A DNA stretch of 64,000 bases from Lactuca virosa (GCA_928212115.1 CAKMRJ010002223.1:306210954-306274953); one strand, 5' to 3'; shown: positions 10,388-22,194, counted from the stretch's first letter. Numbers and translations: made by a program. Notes: generated from the letters alone by a model not told the origin.

Positions 10388-11866
10388 ATGGCGTCCAACG
10401 GCAGCGAGGGACAACAGGCAAGTCCCATACGCCTCATGGCAGCGTTGGACGAAACACCGTCGCCTACAGCGGTCAGCAGGGTCGCTACAGGCAAAGGAAG
10501 CTCAACGGTAACCACTGAAGGTGCCCCACAACCGCCAGTTCACCAGCCAAGAACAACTCCGGTGGGGCCATTTCCAACAACGTCCTTTTAGATACCACCG
10601 TTCTTTGTGCCGCCATTGCAACAAACACAACCGGTTCAATCAGCGATGATTCCACCAGGCCACGTCTTCAACATCCCACCGTCGTTTATAGCAACACCGC
10701 CGTACCAGGTGACAAGCGGGCAGAGTTCAATGCTTTCAGTACCACCGTTGGCACAAACCATGATAGCTCATCCGCCACCTGTCTATTCACTGGCCGGCAC
10801 ATGGGCCGGACCAACCATCACCGCTAACAATAACTTACAGCAGACAACAACGGTTAGCCCTATGAACCCTATACACCCTTTCCCCTCCAGTTACCCCCTC
10901 CAACTACCATTCCAGCCGTATCCCTTTTACGGACCAAGCCCTGGCTACCACACGCCGCCACCATATGGCTTAAACACACATTACCAACAGCCGGGAGCGT
11001 CCACCACCCCAGGCCGCGAATGCCTTTCCCGTAGTGTGACGTCTCCGTTTGTCAAAGAGTTGTTGGACTACGAAATACCAAACACAGCCAAACTACCGAC
11101 GCTCAAGACGTATAACGGCACCACTGACCCGGATAGCCACATCGACACATATGAATGGACCATGACGTCATTAAAGCTTGATGAAAGGTTTTGGTGCACG
11201 TATTTCCCAACTACACTCGACGGCAACGCCGACACGTGGTTCAAGACGCTACAACCGGGCAGCATTTCCAATTTTGCCCAGCTTAAGTATCTTTTTCTTA
11301 CCAACTTTATGCAATTACGCAAGTACAAGGGAGACTCTCATTCAATCATAGGCTGTAAGCAAAAGGAGGGTGAAACTGTACGGGAATACTTCACAAGGTT
11401 CATAAACGCCACGTTAGACGTACCGGGGCATGATGAGGGGCTCATAGCCGGTGCCTTCACGTGGGGGCTTTTGCCAGGCCCTTTATCGCAAAAACTCATG
11501 GGAAAGAAGCCTCTAACACGGGCCGAATTGAAGGAAAGGGTGGAGCGATATTTGAGACAGGAGGATGGCGAAGCAGCAAAACAGGCCTACTTGAATGCAA
11601 TGACTACCAGACACCACAACCCGGGTCACACGGATTTCCGAGGGGGAAGTAGGCACTACGGCCAAGCGAGGAGACCACAGGCTCGGTTCCGACCATTTGC
11701 CAAGGATGACAGGCGTGGCCGTCGCCCGGAGGTGTACACGGTGTCGGAGAAGCAGCAGCCAGCCAAATCGCCAAAGAACCGGTACTGCGATTACCACAAA
11801 AGTAAGACGCATGACACAGCTAACTGTTCGGTATTAAAAAAAAGAAATGGAAGAGAAGCAGCTTAA
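10388..11866 (+). pseudogene. gag: Tat-C gag (one in-frame stop, then frameshift)
   Basis: The frame opens at ATG 10388 (MASNGSEGQQ), is stopped by TAG at 10589-10591 and continues in the same frame to 11866. After a proline-rich, low-complexity N-terminal part (to about 11040) comes a retrotransposon gag domain with FPTTLDGNADTWFKTL and a downstream ETVREYFTRF. A knuckle-like CDYHKSKTHDTANC (C-x2-H-x4-H-x4-C) lies near the end, as in other Tat gags. Gag would form the cytoplasmic particle and package RNA. An A8 run at about 11836-11843 appears to hold one extra A: the frame then ends at 11866 whereas the expected continuation runs in the next frame from 11847. The start at 10388 is chosen because it is the first ATG after the primer site. 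Confidence 0.85.
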
Positions 11867-12281
11867 AGGGGACCTGGTGGAAATAGCACGAAGCTTGCAT
11901 GCCAAGTTTGAAACTGAAAACGCTAAAAACATACCTCGCGAAGGAGTCCAGCCTAAGGAGATATTCATGATACGGAGTAAGAGAAGCAGGGGAAAGCAAC
12001 AAACGGAACAAGGGACCACCAGAACTCCGATGCGCACGCTCACATTCTCTGTTCAAGACCCTCGCCCGGAGGGATGGAGGGGCGACGACCCACTGGTAAT
12101 CCAAGCCTCCCACTGGTAATCCGATGCGCACGCTCACATTATCTATTCGGCGGACATCATTTATGAGCACTGTTTCCGGCTTCTCCCAGATCGCTGGAAA
12201 GACAACCTACGGCCCACGACGGGGAGGCTGGTCGGGTTCACCGGCCATAGCCTATGGCCGCTAGGCACAATTCACCTTCCC
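11847..12281 (+). pseudogene. Tat-C gag-protease linker with lost protease active site
   Basis: The frame continues gag after the A8 run (EEKQLKGDLVEIARSL) to TAA at 12117-12119. It then resumes in the same frame with SADIIYEHCFRLLPDRW, the part of a Tat protease just after its catalytic Asp. Upstream it reads DDPLVIQ, normally well before the active site. The D-S/T-G triad itself is absent. GATGCGCACGCTCACATT occurs at 12029 and again at 12122, so a duplication with a deletion probably replaced it. Protease activity is not expected. Confidence 0.7.
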
Positions 12282-15200
12282 TTGACCATAACCAGCCACG
12301 ATAAGCAGCAAAAGAAAACCGCCCTGATTGACTTTGTGGTCATCCGACATGCGGCGGAACACAATATTATTCTGGGGAGAACAACTCTCTTAAAGCTAGG
12401 AGCGGTTCCATCAACCATGCATGGAGTTATGAAGTTCGACACTCCAACGGGCGCAGCCACGGTACTGGCCACTCCACCGAAAGAATTGCAATGCTTTACA
12501 ATTATGAAACCAGCAGAGATAACTAAAGAGGCCAAGAAGCTGAGACGTGACCCCGCAAAAGGAAAGGAGGTGATCAACGCGGAACACCCTGACCAGCCGG
12601 TCAGTATTGGATGTGATCTCCCGAGTCGCGTAAGAGGAGCGTTGGTCGACTTGCTCAAGCGGTATAAACACGTGTTTGCATGGACCCCCACGGACATGGT
12701 GGGGGTACAAAGGAAAGTCATTGAGCACAAACTTGTAATTAAACCAGGAGCAAAGGAGGTTAAGCAAAAGAAGAGGGTCCAGGGTGGGGACCGTAATAGG
12801 GCAATCAACGCCGAAGTGGCCAAACTAGCAGAAGCTGGAATAGTAAGGGAAGCAATATTCCCGACGTGGATCGCCAACCCAGTCATGGTCCGCAAGCAAG
12901 ATGGGTCATGGCGAATGTGCATAGACTTTTCCGACTTAAACAAAGCATGCCCTAAAGACTGCTACCCCCTCCCAGAAATTGACCAGAAGGTAGAGTCATT
13001 GCAAGGATTCAAGCTGAAGTGTTTTTTAGATGCATATAAAGGGTATCACCAGATCTTGATGAGCAAAGAGGACGAGGAAAAAACGGCTTTTTACACGGAC
13101 CATGGCACCTTCTGTTACACTAAGATGCCTTTCGGTCTAAAGAATGTCGGGGCTACATACCAGCGCCTAGTTGACTCGATCTTTGCCAAACAAATTGGGA
13201 GAAACATTGAAGTATATGTGGACGATATGGTGATCAAGAGCCCGCACGAAGACAAGATGTTGCAAGACATCGAGGAGACTTTCCAAACCCTAGAGAAGGT
13301 AAAAATGAAGCTAAACCCGGCTAAGTGCACGTTTGGGGTGGAAGAGGGGCAGTTCTTGGGGTACTATGTCACCAGGCAGGGCATCCAGCCCAGCCCGACC
13401 AAGGTGGACGAGCTCATTGAAACGCCAACCCCAGGCACCCTCAGGGACGCGCAGGGCCTGAACGGGAAGCTTACAGCTCTGAGCAGGTTCATCTCAAAAT
13501 CCGCTGACAAGGCCATGCCGTTGTTCCACACGTTAAAAGGCTGCATCGAGAAGAGCAACTTCCAGTGGACGAACGAGGCAGAAGTAGCGCTCCAGAAAAT
13601 CAAGGAGGCATTACACAAGTTACCCACGCTGGCCAGTCCCGTCCCGGGGGAGACGTTGCAAATGTATCTTTCGACCTCAAACGAAGCAATATCCTCAGTA
13701 TTAACTGTAGAAAGGGAAGGAGAACAGAGGCCGGTGTATTTTGTAAGCAGGGCACTACAAGGGCCAGAACTCAACTACCCCACCCTGGAAAAGTTAGTCC
13801 TGGCACTCATCTACGCGGCACGGCGACTAAGGCGGTATTTTCAAGCACATCAGATCGAAGTGCTAACAAACTGCCCCATCAAACAAATACTGCTTAAACC
13901 AGAGACGTCGGGCCGGCTAGCGAAATGGGCAATCGAATTAGGGGAACATGACATAAGTTACCACCCGAGAACAAGTATTAAGGGACAAGCGTTGGCCGAC
14001 TTCCTGCTAGAAATCCCAGACGAGGGGGGCCCTGCCAAGGAGAAAGTGTGGGCAGTTGAAGAAGCTCCGCTCGACAACAGTTCGTGGACATTATATACGG
14101 ACGGAGCATCCAGCAGGGAAGGCTCGGGGGCGGGGCTAATCCTGACTAGCCCAGAGGGGGAAGAAGTGACCTACGCCCTCCGTTTTGATTTTCACACATC
14201 AAACAATGAAGCGGAGTACGAGGCTCTGCTCGCAGGATTGCGACTAGCCAAGCAAATGGGGGCAAAGGCTGTAACAGCCCTGACGGACTCAAGGCTAGCA
14301 GCGAACCAGGTCAATGGAAGTTTCGAGGTGAGAGATCAGAGAATGGGAAGGTACGTGAAGACGGTGAAACAACTAATCGAGTCGTTTAAGCAGTTCACAA
14401 TAAGGCAGATACCTAGAAGCGAGAACAAGAAGGCGGATGCCTTAAGCAAATTGGCATCCACGTGCTTCGATCACCTATCGAAGAAAGTCTTGGTAGAGGT
14501 GCTCCGAGAAAGAAGTATAGACGAACGGCAGGTGAATACCCTAACGACCACTGGACCAACGTGGATGACACCATTCAGGGAATACCTGCAAAGAGGGGTG
14601 CTCCCGGACGATCACGGCGAGGCCAGGAAGATACGTATAAAAGCGCCCTCATATGCATTAATAAATGGAGAGCTATACAGGAAAGGGTTCACAGCGCCAT
14701 GGCTGAAGTGTGTAGACCAAGCCAAAGGGAGAGAGATGCTACAGGAAGCACACGCAGGCCAGGTGGGTGCACACGAGGGGGCACGGGCCCTAACAGGCAA
14801 AGTACTACGAATGGGTGTATACTGGCCCACAATACAGCAAGATGCGCTAGAAATAGCCAGGAGATGCAGGGAATGCCAGTCGTACGCCCCAGTCCAAACA
14901 AACCCCCCAGCACCACTGCATAACATATCTAGCCCGTGGCCGTTCTATCAATGGGGTATAGATATAGTGGGCCCATTCCCGGAAGCACCAGGGAAGCTGA
15001 AATACATGGTGGTGGCCGTGGATTACTTCACAAAATGGATTGAAGCGGAGCCGTTAGCGTGCATCTCAGGGAGACACATGATAAAGTTTGTATGGAAGAA
15101 TATTATAACAAGGTTCGGGACGCCTAAAGTACTCATCAGTGACAACGGCCTGCAGTTTGCCGAGAACCCATTCAAGGAGTGGTGCGCCACTAAAGGGATA

Positions 15201-15793
15201 AAGCAACGGTTCACGTCAGTAGCGCACCCACAAGCGAACGGGCAGACGGAGGTGTCCAATCGAACTATTGTGAATGGGATTAAGAAAAGGCTGGGCAGAG
15301 CAAAAGGGAACTGGCCGGAGAAATACCAACAGTGCTATGGTCATATAGGACCACACCACGAACAAGCACGCAAGAAACCCAGTTCAGCTTGACATATGGG
15401 ACAGAAGCCATGCTCCCCATGGAATTAACAGTGAGTACGCTAAGAGTGTCCAACACAGATGAAGAAAGCAATGCACAGGACCTGAGGATAAACCTAGATA
15501 TCCTAGAAGAAAAACGCGAAAAATCAGAGATGCGCCAGGCTGCATACAAGCATGCAACAGAAAGGTATTACAACCAAAGGGTAAAGGAGAAAGCGTTCAA
15601 AGTGGGCGAGTATGTTCTAAGGAAAAACGAAGCAAGTCGAGCCCAACCCCAAGGAAAACTAGGCCCAGCGTGGGAAGGCCCTTACAAAGTCACGAAAACA
15701 AAATGGAATGGCGCGTATGCCTTAGAAACGATGGAAGGAAAGCAGATTCCAAGAACGTGGAACGCCAGGAACTTGAAAAAGTTTTTCTTTTGA
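12282..15793 (+). pseudogene. pol: Tat-C pol: RT, RNase H, second RNase H, integrase (one frameshift)
   Basis: The main frame runs 12282-15392. RT motifs run from WRMCIDFSDLNKACPKD to KMPFGLKN and the catalytic YVDDM (about 13215). A first RNase H follows, then a second, archaeal-type RNase H beginning YTDGASS with EAEYEALLAGL, LTDSRLA and NKKADALSKLA (about 14094-14460). Integrase has a zinc-binding H..H..C..C segment (HAGQVGAHEG...CRECQ), then GIDIVGPF, ISDNGLQF and NGQTEVSNRT, the D-D-E triad. At about 15335-15345 a one-base loss moves the frame; LWSYRTTPRTST through the C terminus is read from 15332 to 15793. Two RNase H domains mark the Tat lineage. All catalytic residues seen are intact apart from the frameshift and the upstream protease defect. 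Confidence 0.92.
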
Positions 15794-16103
15794 AAAGAGA
15801 AAAGTATAATCCCAGTCGATCGATACGCCGCTTAGTGCGACACATCCCAAGTACTTAGTGTACAAAAGTCCATGCTTAGTGACATGAGTTTCATACTTAG
15901 TGTATTTGTAGTCCATGGTTAATGTAATGGGATTATTCAAATGCTAATCTTTAATACTTAGTGTATTAACTCTTAACGATTGAAAATGTGCATGTAGAGA
16001 TCCATTCGTTGGGTACTAAGAGCACCCAGTACCGATACTTAGCGTATCGACAATGACATAGGCGAAGCAGAACGCCTAGCGCATCAGAGCGCTATGTTCT
16101 TTT

Positions 16104-16105
<2 letters not shown>
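15794..16105 (+). other. Tat-C 3' spacer with repeated CTTAGTG motifs
   Basis: No ORF. ACTTAGTGTAT/GCTTAGTGCG-like motifs recur about eight times, several as imperfect palindromes, for example CGATACTTAGCGTATCG at 16033-16049. They lie between the end of pol and the tail of the antisense gene. Confidence 0.6.

Positions 16106-16191
<86 letters not shown>
16106..16191. repeat. (TA)n microsatellite
   Basis: About 43 uninterrupted TA units between the Tat-C pol spacer and the 3' side of the antisense gene. ORFs crossing it are artefacts. Confidence 0.97.
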
Positions 16192-16195
<4 letters not shown>

Positions 16196-16590
16196 GAGTA
16201 AGCAACAAACAAATAGCGCTTAGAGTTTGTGATTACACACATAAAACAGAGAATATTGTTCAAAAGCCCATACGTCATACAAACTAAAGGCACCACATGG
16301 CCATCAAAAGAAACATACAAGACAGAAACTAAAACATGCAAAGAAATTTTCACGCCCCAAGAGGGGTAGCACACGATGCCGGAGCATCTTCAACAACATC
16401 ATCCTCGCCACATGTGACTTCGTTTCCCACAACAGCCACCTCACCTTCTCCAAGATCACCATCACCACCCTCGTTACCCTTCCCAGTATCGACCTCAGCC
16501 ACCGGCACAATACCCTGACCCATTGCACTTTCCGGAGTACCCTCTGAACCAGCAAACGAGCACAACTCTCGGAGACCTCCACCACCCAAT
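16192..16590 (-). other. Putative 3' untranslated region of the antisense gene
   Basis: The minus-strand transcript of the antisense gene would run through here after its stop at 16591. A 90-codon minus-strand frame (16622-16350) exists, but I found no in-frame splice junction linking it to the gene. No clear polyadenylation signal was identified. Confidence 0.35.
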
Positions 16591-17975
16591 TCACCCAGAC
16601 CCAACAAGGACGCATGATCCATACTGGCAAAAGATAAAAAAAGCGTCGTTCACACTAACCACGGGACCGACAGAAGCGACAGCAACACCGACATCTCCAC
16701 CACCAGCACTAGCAGTGGTTTTCTGAACAGACTCAACCCCGGCCATAAAAGCAGCATGCCGGATGAGACTTATCGCGTTAGTAAAGTCTGGGTGCTCAAT
16801 CAATTTATCAACAATTCGAACAACACCAACATGCACCAGCCAATCCAAATCCTGAGGGGAAGTGTCCAAATCCGATTGCAATGACGAAATAAGCTTATCA
16901 CGATCAGCAACATCGCGTTCAAGACTTTCCACCTGGATCATCAAACCTTCATTCACTTGAGTCAGGGAGTCGACCTTAGCTTCCAAGACAGCCCTAGTTT
17001 CGTCAAGGACGGTCTTCTCAGAGGATAGCAATTCACATTTTTGCTCAGACAGACGGAGGTCCTCGCCAAGCTCGCCAAGGCGACGTTCCAGCCCCGTCAC
17101 GCGTGACCCACAAGTAGCGTGGGCGGCCTCCATCTCGCCAAGAGCATGAACACGACGGGAACCCGCGACAAGGTAAAACATGGCATGCGCAGCAGTATAG
17201 GCCATGTTATGAGCGAGCGCAGGATTACCCATAGTCTCCATATCGCCAACAGCAGCCGGAGGAAAAGCATGGCGGGAAAATTCCAAAGCATTGTTACGAA
17301 CAGAGAGTCGGGAATCGTTGCGGAGATCCCAGGAAGGAACAAAAACAGGAGACTCAGTAGAGCTGTCTCCAGAAACACCACCTAAAGGAACTGAAACTGA
17401 CCCAGGGCCGCTAGAACCTTTAACCGGGGAAAACTTTGGGGAAACCAAGGAAACACCTGGAACGGGAATAGAGGAGAGAGCAGGAACAACGGGCTGTTCA
17501 GCCGCCCCGTCGACCCCTTCGGACTGTTGCGTGTCGTCATCAGGGATCACGACCACACCGACTGGTGTGGGAGTCATAGAGCTCAGCAGACGAGAGAAGC
17601 TGCGCTGGGTATGAACCCTTTTGGTAGCGGTGGGCGCGCCGGTAACCGGCTCACCCATGGCTAAGACAGCTTTTCTCTTCGCTTGCATTCGTCGGACATC
17701 CGTGATAATTCCCTCTTTGCTGTCTTCGCTACCCTCCACGGAGGAGGAGCGAGTACTACCCAGGGGCATGACAGCAGAGATTGGGCGGGCGCGTAAAGGA
17801 TCTCCCTCCGACGCTGACGAGCCTGCAGGAGGGGCGGGAGGAGCAGCAGTTAAGGCAAGATGGTCCAGTCGGCGGGGTGGAGGAAGCCGATCAACCATAT
17901 CCACCTCACGGTACTCTAACTTGCCCCGATAACGCTTCCGTAACACCTCATCCATGGACAGGGAAGACTCAACAC
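16591..17975 (-). CDS. Tat-C antisense gene, exon 2 (linker and coiled coil)
   Basis: With a splice acceptor at 17976-17977 (minus strand ATCTCTAG|G), this exon continues exon 1 in frame and ends at a stop at 16591, about 461 codons. The N-terminal half is low-complexity, rich in Pro, Ser and acidic residues. A segment near 17150-16860 (ALGEMEAAHATCGSRVTGLE onward) is a strongly predicted-looking coiled coil with heptad Leu spacing. It ends in a Gly/Val-rich tail. The whole spliced product is about 679 residues. No stop interrupts it, unlike gag and pol of the same element. Its function is unknown; antisense ORFs at this place are known in Tat elements. Confidence 0.7.
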
Positions 17976-18055
17976 CTAGAGATATCAGAACAAGGAATAT
18001 CAATCACATAGTAGTAACAAGGGGGAGAAAGGAAAAAGAAGGGTACAGCACCTAC
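17976..18055 (-). other. 80-bp intron of the Tat-C antisense gene
   Basis: On the minus strand the intron opens CG|GTAGGTGCT at 18055 and closes GATATCTCTAG|G at 17976. It has a pyrimidine-rich middle and a branchpoint-like TGATTGA. Exon 1 ends in phase 1 (655 nt from the ATG) and exon 2 resumes at the second codon position, so splicing joins both ORFs exactly. Unspliced, exon 1 runs into a stop shortly after 18055. Confidence 0.75.
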
Positions 18056-18710
18056 CGTTGACAACGGAGAAAAACACCGCCATTTTGCCACGACGCCTCC
18101 AAGAAGGGCTCATCCCCACACCAGAAAGCAGAGCTTCAGAATAATCCTCAGGGGATACTTGCATACACTTCAGATAATCAGCGACACTTTGGTTGTGAGG
18201 GAAGAGCTTGGGGATGGTATCGGCAAAAGCATTCGCACGGTACCGGCCGCTTCCGACCAACTCCTGGTCTACCCGTAGCCACTTGTCTTGCCAATTCTTA
18301 GGGGTCCGCCCGTCGGGAAACAAGGCGTGCCCCCCTCGCCGGACCGAAAAGGTGCACTTATCCCCAGTGACGTAGAATCGGAAGAAAAACTTGAAAACAA
18401 AGTAATCTGGAAGATACCCGTTGGCCCTGCAGATCATCTCAAATGCAACCACTTTGTTGACTGCATTAGGGGTCAGCATCTGAAGACTGCAACCGTCTTT
18501 CTGAAAGACCTCCTCTTGAAAATCAGTCAAAGGGAAACGGATGCCAGCGTCTAGGGTTTTCAAGTAAACCCCAATCTTGCCAGGGGGAGGGGATGAGATA
18601 CTAGAACCAGGTGCAGGAAACTCTACACCTTCCAAAGAAGATAAGCCATATGTGACCTCCAGTTGACGATACTCAGTGGCGGAAGGGAGGATACCGGAAA
18701 GGTTTGCCAT
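18056..18710 (-). CDS. Tat-C antisense gene, exon 1 (plant transposon-protein-like domain)
   Basis: The frame opens at ATG 18710 (MANLSGILPS) and runs 218 codons to the splice donor at 18055. Residues ~55-160 have the pattern I associate with the Pfam family 'putative gypsy type transposon' (PF04195): GIRFPLTDFQEEVFQ, LTPNAVNKVVAFEMIC, a Phe-rich FKFFFRFYV segment, then KNWQDKWLRV. The domain's biochemical role is not known to me. The family assignment is from memory of the pattern, not a search. A TATA box lies 91 bp upstream on the same strand, so the gene probably has its own promoter and would make RNA complementary to the 3' part of the sense transcript. Confidence 0.75.
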
Positions 18711-18800
18711 GAGAAAGGAAGAGAGAAGAAGACAAGCTAGAAAAGAGGAAGACGAAGAGTGAAGGAGGAAAAGATAATGAGAAACCGTTCAAAGGCCCTT

Positions 18801-18810
18801 ATAAAGAATA
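18801..18810 (-). promoter_or_regulatory. TATA box of the Tat-C antisense gene
   Basis: The minus strand reads TTCTTTATAA, followed by GGGCC. It is about 91 bp before the antisense start codon, a typical distance for a plant gene with a short leader. Confidence 0.6.
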
Positions 18811-18951
18811 AGAAGAGGCGGGATATTTAAATGCCTGACACGGTGACGTAATTGCCAGACATCATGAGCAGTCACGTCGCCATTAAAGACGGAACGACGG
18901 GTAAAGGAAAATCGACACGCGTAAGTTTGTCTAAGTTCAGAACGCCGTAGC

Positions 18952-18967
18952 TAGCGTTGCAACGCTA
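18952..18967. repeat. 16-bp perfect palindrome
   Basis: TAGCGTTGCAACGCTA is its own reverse complement. It lies about 145 bp upstream (minus strand) of the antisense TATA box and about 20 bp before the right LTR. Confidence 0.8.
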
Positions 18968-18971
18968 CGAC

Positions 18972-18988
18972 TACAGGACTAGGGGACT
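18972..18988 (+). promoter_or_regulatory. Polypurine tract region of Tat-C
   Basis: A purine-rich stretch containing AGGACTAGGGGACT directly precedes the right LTR start TGATAACG. It is weaker than usual tracts, but its position is fixed by the LTR boundary. Confidence 0.55.
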
Positions 18989-19072
18989 TGATAACGTGCC
19001 TAGGGCAGCACGGCAGAAGCACGAGCCGGACACGCCAACCGGCCCCAGCCCAGCAGGCTTAGCGTTCGCTGG
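18989..19072 (+). repeat. Tat-C right LTR, first part
   Basis: These 84 bp match 9715-9798 with two substitutions. The LTR is then split by solo LTR D and resumes at 23122; GCTGG (19068-19072) is duplicated at 23117-23121. Confidence 0.92.
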
Positions 19073-19429
19073 TGTCACACCCCGTTAAAGCGGAAACACG
19101 AGGCGTGGCAGTATAAAGGGTTTCATAGCAAAAGTTAAAAGACAACACCAACCATAGTATTAAAAATCATTACAAATTTACGATGGGTTTGAACAACTTT
19201 TAAAAGAAATTACAATGTAAATTGAAATACAACACATGCGAATGCTCCTAAAAGTGAAGTGTCCCTAAGTGCCACTTACTCGATGATTCCTGAAAAAGCA
19301 TGTAAAACGAGCGTCAACTATAAAAATAGTTGGTGAGTACTCACAAGTTTAACAAAATAATATTGGTTCATGAATTGAAATCAAAGTTTTGATAAAAGTT
19401 TCCAATAATAAAAGTATATTGTTAAAATG

Positions 19430-19740
19430 AGTAAATAAGTTTGTAAAAACAAAGTTCTTTGTCATCATGAGAGATAAACTATGTTGCCCGAATAAGATGC
19501 AACATTCATATTCTCATGGAAGATAAAGTTCGTTACTCAAACGAGTAAACAAGTTTCATTGCTAAAATGAGCAATCAATTTTGTTGCTACAAGGAGCAAA
19601 CAATTTCATTGCTGAAACATGTATATAAGTTTTCAGTAATAAAAGTTCGTTGTTGTAATGAGAAACAAAGTTCATTGCTATAATTAATAAACAAGTTTAT
19701 TGCTATAATGAGTAACGAGTTTGTATGTGTATGAGCAAAC
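19430..19740. repeat. Degenerate ~31-33-bp tandem repeat in solo LTR D
   Basis: Variants of GTTGCTATAATGAGTAAACA followed by AGTTTCATT recur about nine times. On the minus strand they lie just upstream of the acceptor-like site at 19290. Confidence 0.65.
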
Positions 19741-22194
19741 AATGAGTCTCAACCAAACCTATGACTGAAGCCCTATCAAGATCTATGCTTATCGTTCCAT
19801 AGATGAATATGGTATCATGCACTCCAGCAATAGGGCGAGTGAGGAGTTGTCAATTCCTAATAGCGCTATCCATAATGACCATTGGCTCAAAGAGTTAATG
19901 GTTAGAGATAAGGGAAGGGCCTTAGTACGATAAGTTCTCATGTTCCGTGTTGCATAGACATACATAGAGAGACATAGCAATAAAATAGCAATCATGTTTG
20001 ATACAAATCAATTTAAATACAACATTCAAATAATAGTTTTTCGGGACATGCTTTTCCACCCCAAAACATAAAAAACCGAAAATAGGGGAGTGGTGAATAC
20101 TCACAATGCATTGAGATGATGCAAATGATGCCCAAATCTACGCTCCACTCGTACCACTATCGTTTTCCTACAAAGATGTTACACACTAATGAGCCTCTAA
20201 TTGAAATCTAATACTAGTATACTTACTACTACAATAGAATTATGCCAATAATGTGTCAAAATTTAATATTGATAAGTTACAAACATTTTTCTATGGAAAT
20301 TAAGTTTCAAAGAATCAATTGTTATATAACAATTTAAGTGGAAAATTTTCATTATTGAAATGTTAATATTTAACATTTTTAGAGGTGTTCCAATGATTAA
20401 ATATTCAAAACGAAATCAATTTAGTTCTAAACTTTCCCAAACTTTGTATTTCATTTTTAATTGAAGTCAAACACCTTAAGATAAATTTTCTTGAATTTTT
20501 TATTTGTCTAACTATTTTTCACCATTTAATTCCATGAATAATCATAAAATCATGGAAAAATAGTAAATTATCATGAAAAATTCTTGTAATTTTTGTGTAA
20601 CTATTTTACAGTGTACATAATCTAGGAAAAATATTAATATGTGTTTTCAAAAAGTTTAACACAATTTTTCTGATTTTTGTACATTTAAGTGTATTAAATC
20701 TTGGGAAAATAGGAGAAAAATAGTATACAGAAGAGAAAAATCATCACAATTTTTATGTAGCCTCCTAATGTACTACAAGGTGTTCTGGTAAATTTGCATG
20801 AATTTTGGATGAGCAGAACTATTTTTTCTATTTTTAGTCCATTATAAATACAAAAATCAGAGAAAAATAGAAATACATTATGAAAAATTCTGAAAATATT
20901 TTTCTAAGTCTTATACCTCTGGTAGAAGCTGCGAAAATTGTTATACAGCCTTTTCAACTTGTCTAAAGTGGTTTTATGATTTATTGGGGCTAAACAAAAA
21001 GAAATTTCAAAACCATATTAAACAGTAACAAAAGTCATTGAAACTTCATGGGAGATGTTTATTAACTTACAGAATCATCCAAGAATTTTCCCAGAATTTA
21101 TTTACTAGTCTAAGTATTTTATATGATTTAACACTCTATTTTCTTATTATTTTCATATAAAAATAAAGAAAATATATATTGAGCTGAAAATTTCCAGAAT
21201 GCATCTTCATACAATTTAACAACAATGAAAAATTGTTTTCTTATTTTTGATGTTTAAAACCAGGCCTAAAGGTTCAATAAAATGTATAGAGAAAACTTGG
21301 TTCTTGTGATTTATGTAAAGATTATTGATGTTACTTTGACAATTTTTGCAACATGTTACAAAGACTTTTGAATCAAGATCTTTTTGTTGCTATTAATACA
21401 TGATATTAAGAGTTTAAAATAATTTTTTTGAATGATTTTTAGTGATGAATAAGTCCTTTGAACATGCAACACAAAAAATGTTCAAATGTTCATGAGCAAC
21501 AGTTTTGAGCAACAGTTTTGTAAAAATTGGTAAAAATTGAACTATTGGAATTTTCCAGTGAGGTCAGATGGGTTTGAAAGCTAACTCAAAATATTATATT
21601 TCAGAAAAAGAATCACGAATTTTGGCTAAGAAATGAGTGAGATATGACAGTTTAAAGTCAGGTAAAGAAATCTGGTAGATTGCATGCATGATGATTGGTT
21701 AGAAAAGTGGGTTTTCATCATTTCCTTGAGTAAATCTTTTCAAGTATTTTAAATATATCATGATAAACTCATATTTTAGTCATGTTTCCAGATATCAAAA
21801 GATTAAAACTTATCAAAATGTATACATGCATTTATGAACAAAATTTTGTTTCTCAAAAACTCTTAACTTGAGTTTGATGTTTTAATCCTTAAAATCGATT
21901 TTTGCACTAAGATCATGAACATGCAACCTTGTTTATCATACATGCATGGTGTTAAAACATATCCATCATGTTGTAAAAACCATTTTAACAAAAAGAAAAC
22001 AAGTTTTAAGAAGATGAAGAAGGAGAAAGTGTAAGAAAAAGAGCAAAACTTGAAGGAAAAGTGAAGTAGAAATCGATTTTACCTTCAAGAATACCACAAG
22101 ATGATCAAGATTTCGAGTTTGAGGAGTGTTCTTGGGTTTGTTTTCTGGAAATTTCTTGGTTCTTAGAGGGAGGAAGAGAGAATGGAGTGGTGTT

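Noticed and set aside
16350..16622. Third exon of the Tat-C antisense gene
   Set aside because: A TTTTGCCAG acceptor-like site precedes it, but no GT upstream gave an in-frame join and the shortest option is only 36 bp, too short for a plant intron.
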